Notes: generated from the letters alone by a model not told the origin. DNA of 64,000 nucleotides from Larkinella punicea (GCF_003334855.1 NZ_QOWE01000008.1:237455-301454), one strand, 5' to 3'. Shown: positions 1 to 9,679, numbered from the stretch's first letter. A program made the numbers and translations.

Positions 1-1071
1 CACGATGTGCATGCCACTCAGCGAACCCACAAAGAGGTTGTTCTTCCATTCCGGAATGCGATCACTGCTATAGAACGTCATCCCGCTCGGCGACACGGAC
101 GGGTCCCAGTAATACACCGGTTGTTGCAGGCCGTCTTTTTGCTGAATGGCCTCCCCGACTTGCTTTCCACTGTACTCAATGCCGTAGGTGATGGTTGGCC
201 AGCCGTAGTTTTTGCCGGGCTCGATCCGGTTGATTTCATCCCCTCCTCTGGGGCCGAATTCAGCCTCCCACAGATCGCCCGTAACCGGGTGGAAAGCCAG
301 TCCCTGCACGTTCCGGTGTCCGTAAGAATACAATTCGGGCCGGGCATCGGCTTGTTTTGCAAACGGATTACCGGCAGCGGGTTTGCCGTCTTTCGTGATG
401 CGAATGACTTTTCCCAATCCCGAATTGACCGACTGGGCCTGGGGCCGGGTTACCAGATCCGACCGTTCGCCGGTGCTGATCACCAGGTTGCCGGCTTTAT
501 CGATCAGAATCCGGCCTCCGTAGTGCAGATTTCCTTTGTAAGCGGGTGTGGCGCGGTAAATAACCGTTGCCCCTTCTACCGTTTTTTCATCGGCCGACAA
601 TTTCCCCTTGCCAACCGCCGTCAGATTCCCTTCGTCCAAAGCTTCTGAAAACACCCAGTAGATCATGCGGTTGGTCGCAAAGGCGGGATCGACCCGAATG
701 CCCAGCAAGCCACCCTGTCCTGCGGAATTTACCTTTGTCAGACCCGTGATCGGTTCGCTCAACTTTCCATCGGCGGTGGCGATGCGCAGCGTTCCTTTCT
801 TTTCCGTGATGAGCAGCCGTCCATCGGGCAGGCTCGTAATGCCCCACGGGCTTTTGAGGTCTTCCGTTAAGACCTTGCCTTCGTAAGGGGTGGCGGATTT
901 GATCCCGGCTACGCGGGTTTGTCCGGCAAAAGCCGATTTGTAGGCCGAATTGGGTTCTTTGGTTTCTACCGGCGCCTGGGCGGACGATGCGGTTTGAGCG
1001 GATGCACTTTGACCACCCGCTAAAAAAGCGAGTGAAGTACCCGTCAGGATCATGATAAATCGATTGCTCAT
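1..1071 (-). CDS. PQQ-dependent sugar dehydrogenase (glucose/sorbosone dehydrogenase family), 3' end cut by the window
   Basis: A continuous reading frame of 357 codons runs from an ATG at 1071 off the left edge. It starts with a short signal peptide (hydrophobic run, then SASAQT), so the enzyme is periplasmic or secreted. Family motifs are visible in order: SPWGI, a GERSDL segment, GHRNVQGLAFHP, then EFGPRGGDEINR followed by PGKNYGWP, and SPSGMTFY close to the edge. These match the beta-propeller GSDH family that oxidises aldoses or sorbosone with pyrroloquinoline quinone. The C-terminus is outside the window. It is transcribed away from the other oxidoreductase genes to its right. The family call is firm; the substrate is unknown. 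Confidence 0.88.
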   Translation of the reverse strand, partial: MSNRFIMILTGTSLAFLAGGQSASAQTASSAQAPVETKEPNSAYKSAFAGQTRVAGIKSATPYEGKVLTEDLKSPWGITSLPDGRLLITEKKGTLRIATADGKLSEPITGLTKVNSAGQGGLLGIRVDPAFATNRMIYWVFSEALDEGNLTAVGKGKLSADEKTVEGATVIYRATPAYKGNLHYGGRILIDKAGNLVISTGERSDLVTRPQAQSVNSGLGKVIRITKDGKPAAGNPFAKQADARPELYSYGHRNVQGLAFHPVTGDLWEAEFGPRGGDEINRIEPGKNYGWPTITYGIEYSGKQVGEAIQQKDGLQQPVYYWDPSVSPSGMTFYSSDRIPEWKNNLFVGSLSGMHIV

Positions 1072-1246
1072 GTTGGTTCAGCCTGATGGCTTCTTTCAGT
1101 TCTAATGTAATTTACTACAATATTAAACCTGGTAACGCTAAACACCTAATTTGGTTTCTTTCCGCTGAAATACTTCCTGCAGACTTGGGCTTACAGGCCT
1201 TTAAAATTCTCTTGGGTAATCATGGTGGCGTTTATGTAAACCGAAA

Positions 1247-1341
1247 TTAATTGTAATGCATCCGGTATTCGTGGGGTGATTGCCCAACGCGCTGTTTAAA
1301 CAAACGGTTGAAGTGCTGGGGATACTTGAAGCCTAATTCAT
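1247..1341 (-). pseudogene. Remnant of an AraC-family regulator gene (3' end only)
   Basis: This stretch is nearly identical to 6105-6202, the last ~32 codons and stop region of the intact AraC gene. The shared block ends at TTCAT (1341). It is then joined directly to sequence matching the region upstream of the AraC start codon (7014 onward), so roughly 810 bp of coding sequence is missing. It cannot encode a working regulator. The simplest reading is a local duplication of the AraC gene plus promoter followed by an internal deletion. Confidence 0.85.
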
Positions 1342-1439
1342 GATTGGTTTAGTTACCTAAAATTACTGCATTCTTCACCCTTCACCAATCGATATCTCCT
1401 AATCAGGAATATTGGTAGACAAATCCGTAATCTGTATAC
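1342..1439. repeat. Direct repeat copy of the AraC upstream region (partner at 7014-7110)
   Basis: Begins GATTGGTTTAGTTACC and continues through CTTCACCAAT and AATCAGGAATATT to the 26-bp regulatory motif. It matches 7014-7110 almost base for base, with a short diverged patch after CACCAAT. Both copies lie immediately upstream of a small exported protein gene on the + strand. Confidence 0.88.
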
Positions 1440-1471
1440 CATCCGGTAGAAGAAATGCAGAGACCTTTGCA
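1414..1471 (+). promoter_or_regulatory. Putative AraC operator plus -7-like box, copy A
   Basis: A 26-bp motif (1414-1439) reads GGTAGACAAATCC then GTAATCTGTATAC. It recurs at 3241-3266 and 7085-7110. After 20 intervening bases comes GAGACCTTTGCA (1460-1471), found at the same spacing in copy B. GACCTTTG differs by one base from the Bacteroidota -7 consensus TAnnTTTG, so an activator site next to a weak promoter is plausible. The binding protein is inferred to be the neighbouring AraC regulator. Confidence 0.6.
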
Positions 1472-1544
1472 AAATCAACTGAAGCAAACGATGCAAGAGG
1501 TTCGATTAACGAATGGGTGACTTACCCGTTAAATCACGAAAACG

Positions 1545-2066
1545 ATGAACGCAATTAACAATCCTAAACGGATGAAAACCGGCATGAAAGCATCAATTCT
1601 CGGACTGTTTTTCTGCGGCATTGGCCTCCTGTCGTCTTTCGCCCAAACCAGTCAAGCCACTTCTCCAACAACAAAGACCACAAAGGTCGAGCAGGAAATC
1701 ATTGACCTCTCGAAACAAAAGTGGCAATGGATGGCCGACAAAAATGTGGACAAACTGGCTGTTCTCTTCCACGATGAGTCAAAATTTGTCCACATGAGTG
1801 GAACCTGGAAAAAGGACGAAGAGCTCGAAATCATTAAAACCGGTAGCATTTGGTATAAGCAAGCGGATGTACACGATGTGGCAGTAGAGTTGTTTGACGA
1901 CACGGCTATTAGTTGGGGACGCATTACGCTGGTAGCCATGGTTCGGGGGAGTGAGGTAAAAACAGAGTTTACGGTTACTGAAGTCTATAAGAAACAAGCG
2001 AATGCCTGGAAACTGTTAGCCTTGACATTCAGTAGTGTACGGGATACGCACAGTATCAAGCACTAG
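1545..2066 (+). CDS. Exported SnoaL/DUF4440-like (NTF2-fold) protein
   Basis: 173 codons. The N-terminus has a positively charged start and a hydrophobic stretch ending near residue 33 (SFA/Q), a signal peptide. Starts at Met10 (1572) or Met14 (1584) would also give a good signal peptide. The mature part has the pattern of the NTF2-like superfamily: an early helix (QEIIDLSKQKWQWMADKN), FHDESKFVHMSG, and final strands with an EVYKKQANAWKLLAL segment. Such small proteins bind or isomerise small molecules, and many lack a known activity. It sits behind copy A of the shared 26-bp motif, so it is probably co-regulated with the molybdenum hydroxylase and the ABM protein. Confidence 0.75.
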   Translation: MNAINNPKRMKTGMKASILGLFFCGIGLLSSFAQTSQATSPTTKTTKVEQEIIDLSKQKWQWMADKNVDKLAVLFHDESKFVHMSGTWKKDEELEIIKTGSIWYKQADVHDVAVELFDDTAISWGRITLVAMVRGSEVKTEFTVTEVYKKQANAWKLLALTFSSVRDTHSIKH

Positions 2067-2200
2067 ATCATAGCTGCGAATGCTGACTGTTCAAGGCCCA
2101 TCACCTAAACCGGGCTGTCAAGGAAACAACGCAGCCGATGAAGTTTCGAAATGGTTGAATTTCGTTGTTTATCGATCGATTCGGTAGTTTAACCCTGTAA

Positions 2201-3214
<1,014 letters not shown>

Positions 3215-3240
3215 GGTAACCGCAATAAATCAGTGAAAAT

Positions 3241-3298
3241 GGTAGAAAAATCCGTAATTTGTATACTGTTCTATTCCAGCGTAAACGAGACCTTTGCA
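3241..3298 (+). promoter_or_regulatory. Putative AraC operator plus -7-like box, copy B
   Basis: GGTAGAAAAATCC then GTAATTTGTATAC at 3241-3266, followed after 20 bases by GAGACCTTTGCA at 3287-3298. It lies upstream of the iorA-like gene. The spacing between the two blocks equals that of copy A although the sequence between them differs, which argues for a conserved functional arrangement and not simple duplication. Confidence 0.62.
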
Positions 3299-3346
3299 GG
3301 TAGTTTATCCCTGTTTAAACGCATCCACCCGTAAACCCTATTCACT

Positions 3347-3802
3347 GTGGCCACCTACAATCTAAAAATTAACGGAAAAATCAGGCAGGTGAACGTCGAC
3401 CCAGCCACGCCCCTGCTTTGGGTACTACGCGATCACCTGGACTTACCCGGAACCAAATACGGCTGCGGTGTCGCCCAGTGCGGGGCCTGCACCGTGCATT
3501 TGGATGGAACGGCAGTTCGCTCCTGTCAACTGCCCGCTTCGGCGATTGGTAAACAGGCCGTCACCACGATTGAAGGCTTGTCGGCCAAAGGCGACCATCC
3601 CGTCCAGAAGGCGTGGCTGGAACACGACGTGGCCCAGTGCGGTTACTGTCAGGCCGGGCAAATGATGAGTGCGGCTTCGCTACTGAAAACCAACCCGAAA
3701 CCCACCGACGAGGAGATCGATGCGTACATGAGCGGAAACATATGCCGCTGCGGCACTTACCTGCGCATCAAAGAAGCCATCAAATCAACGGCGAAGAAGT
3801 AA
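3347..3802 (+). CDS. (2Fe-2S)-binding subunit of a molybdenum hydroxylase (isoquinoline 1-oxidoreductase alpha type)
   Basis: 151 codons from a GTG start; no in-frame ATG fits. Carries both iron-sulfur clusters of the xanthine oxidase family small subunit: a plant-ferredoxin type cluster with Cys40, Cys45, Cys48 and Cys60 ([10 protein letters not shown]...SC) and a second cluster with Cys98, Cys101, Cys133 and Cys135 (CGYC...CRC). It passes electrons from the molybdopterin subunit encoded 36 bp downstream. It has no signal peptide of its own, as expected if it is co-exported with the Tat-dependent large subunit. It follows copy B of the 26-bp motif. No c-type cytochrome subunit, often present in such operons, is encoded next to it. 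Confidence 0.93.
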   Translation: MATYNLKINGKIRQVNVDPATPLLWVLRDHLDLPGTKYGCGVAQCGACTVHLDGTAVRSCQLPASAIGKQAVTTIEGLSAKGDHPVQKAWLEHDVAQCGYCQAGQMMSAASLLKTNPKPTDEEIDAYMSGNICRCGTYLRIKEAIKSTAKK

Positions 3803-3838
3803 TCCCGTTGCTCTCCACACGTAAACCAGACCTTGACC

Positions 3839-6091
3839 ATGAACACGACCAAAACAACCCATAACCGGCGTTCTTTCTTAAAAACCTCCCTGCTTTCGGG
3901 TGGCGGCATGATGCTCAGTGTTAGCTGGTTATCCAGCTTCAAGTCTGCCGATAAACTACAGACCCTGAACCTGCCTGAGCAATCGGCCATGCTCAACGGT
4001 TATATCCAGATTACCGCCGACAACGTGGTCAAACTCCTGTGCCCCAATCCTGAATTTGGGCAGAATGTGATGACTTCGCTGCCCATGATCGTCGCCGAGG
4101 AGTTGGATGTGGATTGGAAAAACGTGGTCGTTGAAATGGGGCCGCACGACAACACGAAGTTAGGTGCCCAGTTTACGGGGGGCAGTAATTCGGTTCGCAT
4201 GTACTGGAAACCGCTCCGGGAGGCCGGGGCAGCCGCCCGGCACCTATTGCGCCAGGCAGCCGCCCAGACTTGGAACGTGCCGGTGGAAGAGGTCACGACC
4301 AAAGCAGGTGTGTTGAGTCATGCGAACGGAAAATCGGCGAACTACGGCGAAATGGCCGGCAAAGCCGCCACCCTGGAGGTACCTAAGGGCCTGAAACTGA
4401 AAGCCCCGAAGGATTTTACGATCGTCAGAAAATCGAAGAAAAATGTTGAGGGCCAAAAAATAATAACCGGCAAACCGCTCTTCGGATTGGATTACCGGGT
4501 CGACGGAATGTTGATTGCCATGATTCAGCACCCGCCGGCCTTCGGCATGAAACTGAAATCGTTCGATGCGTTGCAAACCCTCAAAATGCCGGGCATCAAA
4601 GAAGTTTTCAGCCTGAAATTGTACGAAGACGGTTTCGAGCAGGGCGGTTTCGATACGCGGACGTTCAACGATTTGCTGGTCGTGGTGGGCAAGACCACCT
4701 GGGAGGTCATGAATGCCCGTAAAAAGTTACTTGCTCAATGGGAACCGGTCGGCGACACCAAAGATGTCATGGCTGGTCGGGGCGGGAAACGGGAGGTTGT
4801 GGTTCCGGGCGGGTTGGAAAGCACCAGCACCCAGCTTGAAAAAATGCAGGAACTTTCCCAAAAACCGGCACAGCAATTACGAAAAGACGGCGACCCCGAA
4901 ACGGCTTTCCAGCATGCGGCTCAGGTGATCGAACGTACCTATAATGCGCCTTTTCTGGCTCATAACTGCATGGAGCCGATGAATTTCTTTGCCCATGTAA
5001 CAGACGAAAAAGCGGTATTGGCAGGCCCTTTGCAGGCTCCCGGCTGGATCGAACCGACGCTCTCAAAAATCTTAAATCTGCCTGCCGACAAGATTGAAAT
5101 CCAGATGACACGGATGGGTGGCGGCTTTGGTCGCCGGGCGTATGGCCATTACCTGACCGAAGCGGCCCTAATCTCTAGAAAAGCGAAAGCACCCGTTAAG
5201 CTCATCTACACCCGCGAAGATGACATGACTTACGGCATCTATCGCCCGATGTACACCGCGACGTATCGCGCGGCTTTGGATGCCAATAAAAACCTGATTG
5301 CGTTCCATGTGAAAGGGGGCGGCATTCCGGAACATGCGATCCATGCCAACCGGTTTCCGGCCGGGGCCGTGGAGAACTACCTGGCCGAAGGCTGGCAGAT
5401 TCCGTCCAACATCACCATTGGAGCCTTCCGGGCTCCGCGCTCCAACTTCAACGCAGCCGCCGAACAATCGTTTCTGGATGAGGTGGCCGAGGCCATGGGC
5501 AAAGACCCCATCGAGTTTAGACTTGAGCTTTTAAAACGGGCCAAGGAAAATCCGGTTGGCAAAAACAACGAGTATGACCCCGACCGGTATGCGGGTGTGC
5601 TCACGCTGGTACGGGACAAGTCGGGCTGGAACAAGCCGGGAAATGAGAAGTACAACCGGGGCGTGGCCGCTTATTTCTGCCATAATTCCTACGCGGCCCA
5701 TGTGGTCGACATCGTTACCCGGGATGGGCAGCCGTATGTCGAGCGTGTTTTCAGTGCGATGGACTGTGGCATCGTCATCAACCCCGATGCCGCCACGAAC
5801 ATGGTGCAGGGAGCGGTGGTCGACGGGATTGGCAATGCGTTTTACGGGGCCCTGACTCACAAAAACGGGGCCGCCGAGCAAAGCAATTTCCACAATTACC
5901 GCCTGATTCGCCATAACGAAGCGCCGAAATCAATTGACGTTCACTTTGTCGAAAATGACCTCGACCCGACCGGCCTGGGCGAACCGCCCTTCCCACCGGT
6001 GTTTGGTGCCGTGGCGAATGCGTTGTATAAAAACAAGGGGAAACGGTTTTACAACCAACCCTTTCAGAATGAGATGGATAAGCGAATGTAA
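3839..6091 (+). CDS. Molybdopterin-binding subunit of a xanthine dehydrogenase family oxidoreductase (isoquinoline 1-oxidoreductase beta type)
   Basis: 750 codons from ATG 3839 (a TTG six bases earlier is in frame but less likely). Residues 9-16 (NRRSFLKT) form a twin-arginine signal, so the folded holoenzyme is periplasmic. The cofactor motifs GGGFGRR and FRAPRSNFNAAAEQSFLDE, and a C-terminal GLGEPP containing the presumed catalytic Glu, match the IorB family, as does the single-polypeptide layout of about 720-780 residues. It hydroxylates aldehydes or N-heterocycles at molybdenum and pairs with the (2Fe-2S) subunit just upstream. The convergent AraC gene begins its stop 13 bp downstream. 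Physiological substrate and electron acceptor cannot be told from sequence. Confidence 0.93.
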   Translation: MNTTKTTHNRRSFLKTSLLSGGGMMLSVSWLSSFKSADKLQTLNLPEQSAMLNGYIQITADNVVKLLCPNPEFGQNVMTSLPMIVAEELDVDWKNVVVEMGPHDNTKLGAQFTGGSNSVRMYWKPLREAGAAARHLLRQAAAQTWNVPVEEVTTKAGVLSHANGKSANYGEMAGKAATLEVPKGLKLKAPKDFTIVRKSKKNVEGQKIITGKPLFGLDYRVDGMLIAMIQHPPAFGMKLKSFDALQTLKMPGIKEVFSLKLYEDGFEQGGFDTRTFNDLLVVVGKTTWEVMNARKKLLAQWEPVGDTKDVMAGRGGKREVVVPGGLESTSTQLEKMQELSQKPAQQLRKDGDPETAFQHAAQVIERTYNAPFLAHNCMEPMNFFAHVTDEKAVLAGPLQAPGWIEPTLSKILNLPADKIEIQMTRMGGGFGRRAYGHYLTEAALISRKAKAPVKLIYTREDDMTYGIYRPMYTATYRAALDANKNLIAFHVKGGGIPEHAIHANRFPAGAVENYLAEGWQIPSNITIGAFRAPRSNFNAAAEQSFLDEVAEAMGKDPIEFRLELLKRAKENPVGKNNEYDPDRYAGVLTLVRDKSGWNKPGNEKYNRGVAAYFCHNSYAAHVVDIVTRDGQPYVERVFSAMDCGIVINPDAATNMVQGAVVDGIGNAFYGALTHKNGAAEQSNFHNYRLIRHNEAPKSIDVHFVENDLDPTGLGEPPFPPVFGAVANALYKNKGKRFYNQPFQNEMDKRM

Positions 6092-6104
6092 CACCACACC
6101 GCAA

Positions 6105-7007
6105 TCAATTGTAATGGAGCATCCGGTATTCGTTGGGTGATTGACCAACCCGTTGTTTAAACAGGCGGTTGAAGTGCTGGGGATACTTGAAGCCTAATTC
6201 ATAGGCGATTTGACTAATGGATTTGGCTGGATCAAAGACGCGTTCTTTGGCCACATCGATCACCTTCGACTGGATGTACTCCTGCGCGGTTTTGCCGGTT
6301 TCTTTTTTGATTAAGTCGCCAAAATAGTTGGCCGACAAATTTAATTCACTGGCACAATAGGCGACCGAAGGCAAGCCAATCGTCTGGGGTTTGTCGGACT
6401 GATAATACGCGTTCAACAGATTCTCAAACCGTTCGAAAACGCCTTTGAGCGCATGATCCCTTGTAATGAACTGGCGCTCGTAAAACCGGACACAGTAGTT
6501 CAGAAACAGCTCAATATTGGATACAATCAACCGCTTGCTGTGTTTGTCGATGGCATGTTCCAGTTCGTAGTCGATTTTGGAAAAGCAATCCAGGACAATT
6601 TCCCGTTCCCGTTTCGATAAATGCAGGGCTTCGTAGGATTGGTAGCCAAAGAAGGTATACTCCTGAATGTGCCGTCCCAGGGCGGTGCCGTGGATGAGAT
6701 CGGGGTGAAAGACGAGCGCATAGCCTTTGGGTTGATAGGTTTCGCCATTGCTGTTCACCCCGGCGACTTGTCCCGGTGCCAGAAAAACCAGCGTTCCCTC
6801 CTGATAGTCATACGTATGCCGACCATACACCAGATCACCGCATTTGACATCTTTCAGGAAGATGGTGTAGAAGCCAAAAAACATCCGGGAGCCTTGCCGG
6901 GGGTCGGACTTGGACAAGTCCACCACGCTTACCAGCGGATGGCGGGTTTCATTGTTATTGAAGACATTATACTCATTAATGGTCTCAAACCGGCGCAGCG
7001 TGTCCAT
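6105..7007 (-). CDS. AraC family transcriptional regulator
   Basis: 300 codons. The N-terminal ~170 residues are a cupin-like ligand domain (VFLAPGQVAGV, ALVFHPDLIHG). The C-terminal ~100 residues carry two helix-turn-helix motifs (ELNLSANYFGDLIKKETGK and SISQIAYELGFKYPQHFNRLFKQ). It is divergent from the ABM-domain gene, and the shared upstream region holds the 26-bp motif (copy C). A deleted copy of this gene lies at 1247-1341. By position it is the likely regulator of the sites at 1414, 3241 and 7085, which would make it control both itself and the flanking oxidoreductase genes; the ligand is unknown. Confidence 0.93.
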   Translation of the reverse strand: MDTLRRFETINEYNVFNNNETRHPLVSVVDLSKSDPRQGSRMFFGFYTIFLKDVKCGDLVYGRHTYDYQEGTLVFLAPGQVAGVNSNGETYQPKGYALVFHPDLIHGTALGRHIQEYTFFGYQSYEALHLSKREREIVLDCFSKIDYELEHAIDKHSKRLIVSNIELFLNYCVRFYERQFITRDHALKGVFERFENLLNAYYQSDKPQTIGLPSVAYCASELNLSANYFGDLIKKETGKTAQEYIQSKVIDVAKERVFDPAKSISQIAYELGFKYPQHFNRLFKQRVGQSPNEYRMLHYN

Positions 7008-7013
7008 ATCACG

Positions 7014-7110
7014 ATTGGTTTAGTTACCTAAAATTACTGCATTCTTCACCCTTCACCAATTGGCCTGCTCCAATCAGGAATATTGGTAGATAAAACCGTA
7101 ATCTGTATAC
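7014..7110. repeat. Direct repeat partner of 1342-1439 (AraC upstream region)
   Basis: Same sequence as 1342-1439 except for a diverged stretch after CACCAAT and a one-base length difference. This is the intact divergent promoter between the AraC regulator and the ABM-domain gene. Confidence 0.88.
7085..7110 (+). promoter_or_regulatory. Putative AraC operator, copy C
   Basis: GGTAGATAAAACC then GTAATCTGTATAC, the third copy of the 26-bp motif. It lies 27 bp upstream of the ABM-domain start codon and ~78 bp upstream of the AraC start. Unlike copies A and B it is not followed by GAGACCTTTGCA. Confidence 0.6.
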
Positions 7111-7136
7111 TAGACCTGAATTTACCTGAAAATACC

Positions 7137-7583
7137 ATGAACAAGGAAAAAACCGGTTTAAGAGCCGAAGCATCAAAGGCCGTCATCTCTTTTTTAGCAA
7201 TTGTGTACCTTTTGGTTAGCTACCAAACTGCTTTAGCGCAGCAGCCAGAGAGGATGGTACGGATTTCGGAAATTGAAATAGATCCTGCTTTTCTGGAAGC
7301 GTATAAAACCATCCTGGCCGAAGAATCGGCAGCATCGGTGAAATTGGAGCCGGGAGTCATTGCCATCTTTCCGATGTACCAAAAAGAAAATCCCACATCG
7401 GTACGGATTTTGGAAATGTATGCCAGCAAAACCGCTTACGAGCAGCATTTGAAAACATCACACTTCCTGAAGTACAAAACCACGACCCTTAAAATGGTAA
7501 AATCATTGAAGTTAGTGGATATGGGCTTGATCGATGTGGACTCAATGCCCCTGCTGTTTAGAAAAGTAAAGGAAGATAAATGA
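7137..7583 (+). CDS. Exported antibiotic biosynthesis monooxygenase (ABM)-domain protein
   Basis: 148 codons from ATG 7137 (an in-frame TTG at 7083 lies inside the regulatory motif and is unlikely). A signal peptide covers about residues 1-34 (hydrophobic run ending TALAQQ). The remainder is a single ABM-type ferredoxin-like fold: RISEIEIDPAFLEAYKTIL, EPGVIAIFPMYQKENPT, EMYASKTAYEQHLKTSHF. Members act as small cofactor-free monooxygenases or heme/quinol-binding proteins; export is less usual. Divergent from the AraC gene and next to copy C of the motif, so it is likely a direct target of that regulator. Confidence 0.8.
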   Translation: MNKEKTGLRAEASKAVISFLAIVYLLVSYQTALAQQPERMVRISEIEIDPAFLEAYKTILAEESAASVKLEPGVIAIFPMYQKENPTSVRILEMYASKTAYEQHLKTSHFLKYKTTTLKMVKSLKLVDMGLIDVDSMPLLFRKVKEDK

Positions 7584-7713
7584 TGAAGATTCATTAACCG
7601 TTGGGAACACGATACGACAGCTTCGTAGGACGTGATTACCGCAAAAGTGGTCAGAACCGGATAAGGCCGTCTCCAACGAATGGAATGGATTTCAATAAAA
7701 CCGTGTTAAGCTG

Positions 7714-7721
7714 TATCTTTG
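7714..7721 (+). promoter_or_regulatory. Putative -7 box of the mnmA promoter
   Basis: TATCTTTG followed by C matches the Bacteroidota -7 consensus TAnnTTTG exactly. No clear -33 TTG lies ~19 bp upstream. It would give a leader of about 50 nt before the ATG at 7776. Confidence 0.5.
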
Positions 7722-7775
7722 CAACCAACCAATAAAATCAGTTATCGCAAGGCTTTGAACCTTGTCTGATACGTC

Positions 7776-8957
7776 ATGAGCAAACACGGACGCATTTTGG
7801 TCGCCATGAGTGGCGGCATCGACTCCTCCCTGGCAGCGGTTCTGCTGCACGAAGAAGGCTACGAAGTCATCGGCATGACCATGAAAACATGGGATTATGC
7901 CTCATCGGGTGGCAGTAAAAAAGAAACTGGCTGTTGCAGCCTTGATTCCATCAACGACGCCCGAAACATCGCCGTTAACCTCGGATTTCCGCATTACATC
8001 CTCGACATCCGGGCCGAATTCGGTGATTCCGTCATCGACCACTTTACGGGTGAATACCTGGAAGGCCGGACGCCCAATCCGTGTGTTCTCTGCAATACCC
8101 ACATCAAATGGGATGCGTTGCTGCGCCGAGCCGACCGCCTTGATTGTGAGTCCATTGCCACCGGCCATTATGCCAACATCCGGCAAATCAACGACGACAG
8201 TTCCGCCAACGGACGGTTTGTCATTTCCCGGGGCATCGACACCCTGAAAGACCAGTCCTACGTGCTGTGGGGCGTTTCGCAGGATAGCCTGAGCCGGACC
8301 AAATTACCATTGGGACACCTCCGGAAATCCGAAATCTACGCGATGGCGACCGAACGCGGTTTTACGGAACTGGTCACCAAGTCCGAATCCTACGAAATCT
8401 GTTTTGTGCCTGATAACGATTACCGGGGCTTTCTGAAACGGCGCGTTCCGGGACTCGAACAGGAAGTGGCCGGCGGCAATTTCATTCTCGAAGATTCATC
8501 CACCGGCACCCGCAAAGTGGTGGGCAAACACGAAGGCTATCCGTTTTATACCATCGGCCAACGGAAAGGACTGGGCATTGCCTTCGGCTACCCGGTTTTT
8601 GTTACCGACATTCGGAAAGATACCAACGAAGTCATTCTTGGAATCGACAAGGATTTGTACCGCGACGGCATGATGGTCAGCCGGTTGAATCTCCAAAAAT
8701 ATACCTCGATCGAAAAACCGCTCGAAACCGTTACGAAAGTGCGCTACAAAGACCCCGGCACCCCGGCGGTTATTTCGCAGGACGGCGACAAGATCAAGGT
8801 ACTGTTCGAACAGGGCGTTTCGGCCATTGCACCGGGTCAGGCTGCGGTTTTTTACGAAGGCGACGACGTAATCGGCGGGGGCTGGATTATGAAAAGTTTC
8901 CGCCAGTCCGACGCCAATCAGGAAACGGCGGAGGTGGCATTCCCTTTGTTTACCTAA
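7776..8957 (+). CDS. mnmA: tRNA-specific 2-thiouridylase MnmA
   Basis: 393 codons, somewhat longer than the ~360 usual. Thiolates U34 of the Glu, Gln and Lys tRNAs in the cytoplasm using relayed sulfur and ATP. The PP-loop ATP site is SGGIDSS (residues 12-18). The two catalytic cysteines are Cys103 (in NPCVLCN) and Cys209 (in ESYEICF). The GHYA and KDQSYVLW motifs of the tRNA-interacting core are present. It stands alone with its own likely promoter, and the ~200 bp downstream hold no feature. Confidence 0.97.
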   Translation: MSKHGRILVAMSGGIDSSLAAVLLHEEGYEVIGMTMKTWDYASSGGSKKETGCCSLDSINDARNIAVNLGFPHYILDIRAEFGDSVIDHFTGEYLEGRTPNPCVLCNTHIKWDALLRRADRLDCESIATGHYANIRQINDDSSANGRFVISRGIDTLKDQSYVLWGVSQDSLSRTKLPLGHLRKSEIYAMATERGFTELVTKSESYEICFVPDNDYRGFLKRRVPGLEQEVAGGNFILEDSSTGTRKVVGKHEGYPFYTIGQRKGLGIAFGYPVFVTDIRKDTNEVILGIDKDLYRDGMMVSRLNLQKYTSIEKPLETVTKVRYKDPGTPAVISQDGDKIKVLFEQGVSAIAPGQAAVFYEGDDVIGGGWIMKSFRQSDANQETAEVAFPLFT

Positions 8958-9154
8958 GAACCCTTTTACCGTTCTGAATCAGCCAGTTGCCCCATCACCT
9001 TTCCTTTTCCAACAAAATGGAGCCAGTCTGGTTAATCAGGAGAAATGCGTAAAATTCAATGGAGCGTGGATGAGGCAAAAAAAACGTGCAACTTTGTACG
9101 TCAAACCAAACACGGTCAATAGTCGAAAAGCTATCGACGTGCTCCATCCATTCC

Positions 9155-9679
9155 ATGCTGTACCTGATTTGGACTTTACTGAATATTGCGTTAGGCGTTT
9201 ATTTCATTATCCTGTGTTTTCATGCCGCCCGCTTGCTAAAAGAAAGAGTTGGCCTGTACGCTGCCGTTATTTTCACGTTTGGGTTCTTATCCTTTGCCGG
9301 AAATTCAGGCAAAAAAAGTGATAGTTTCAGTGAAAATCCGGATGTAAAAAAGTGGAATTACGTTTCAAGAGATAGCATTGTGCCAGGCGATTTAAAATTT
9401 GCACACGCCCAAATCGATAAAACCTGGATTTCCGAAATTGATTTGACCGTTTTGTGTGGGACTAAAAAGTCGTCAAACCAAACCGTACCTGTTGAAGCCA
9501 CTTCGGTCTGGTCGGGTTTTGTTTCGGGTTACGACTGGAAACCAACATCAATTTCGGTTCGTGCAACAACAGGCCAGAAATACGCGTATACGGTTATAGG
9601 GATTTTACAGTGGAAATTGCTGGGAATCTCCCTGTATTCGCAGCACAAAACGTACGAGGGCTTAATTGAATTAAAGTAA
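9155..9679 (+). CDS. Hypothetical membrane-anchored protein
   Basis: 174 codons from ATG 9155; an in-frame GTG at 9086 would add 23 unlikely residues. Residues 1-22 form a transmembrane helix and a second weak hydrophobic segment follows (YAAVIFTFGFLSFAG). The rest is a soluble, probably periplasmic domain with beta-strand-like alternation (ISEIDLTVLCGTK, KYAYTVIGILQWKLLG, KTYEGLIELK). I do not recognise the family. It is co-directional with the downstream protease but separated by 58 bp. Confidence 0.55.
   Translation: MLYLIWTLLNIALGVYFIILCFHAARLLKERVGLYAAVIFTFGFLSFAGNSGKKSDSFSENPDVKKWNYVSRDSIVPGDLKFAHAQIDKTWISEIDLTVLCGTKKSSNQTVPVEATSVWSGFVSGYDWKPTSISVRATTGQKYAYTVIGILQWKLLGISLYSQHKTYEGLIELK

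Larger units (their letters stand above)
1072..1544. other. Gene-free stretch holding an AraC gene remnant and a duplicated promoter
   Basis: No intact gene lies between the sugar dehydrogenase and the SnoaL-like gene. Positions 1072-1246 show nothing recognisable beyond presumed promoter sequence for the leftward gene. Positions 1247-1439 are a shortened copy of the AraC gene and its upstream region (see the separate entries). Confidence 0.7.

Noticed and set aside
7..648. 213-codon + strand frame antisense to the sugar dehydrogenase
   Set aside because: The opposite strand has an unbroken frame with clear GSDH motifs; this one has none.
9070..9321. 83-codon + strand frame overlapping the hypothetical membrane protein
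   Set aside because: Different frame from the longer 9155-9679 gene, Arg/Cys-rich without features; the longer frame has a clear membrane helix.
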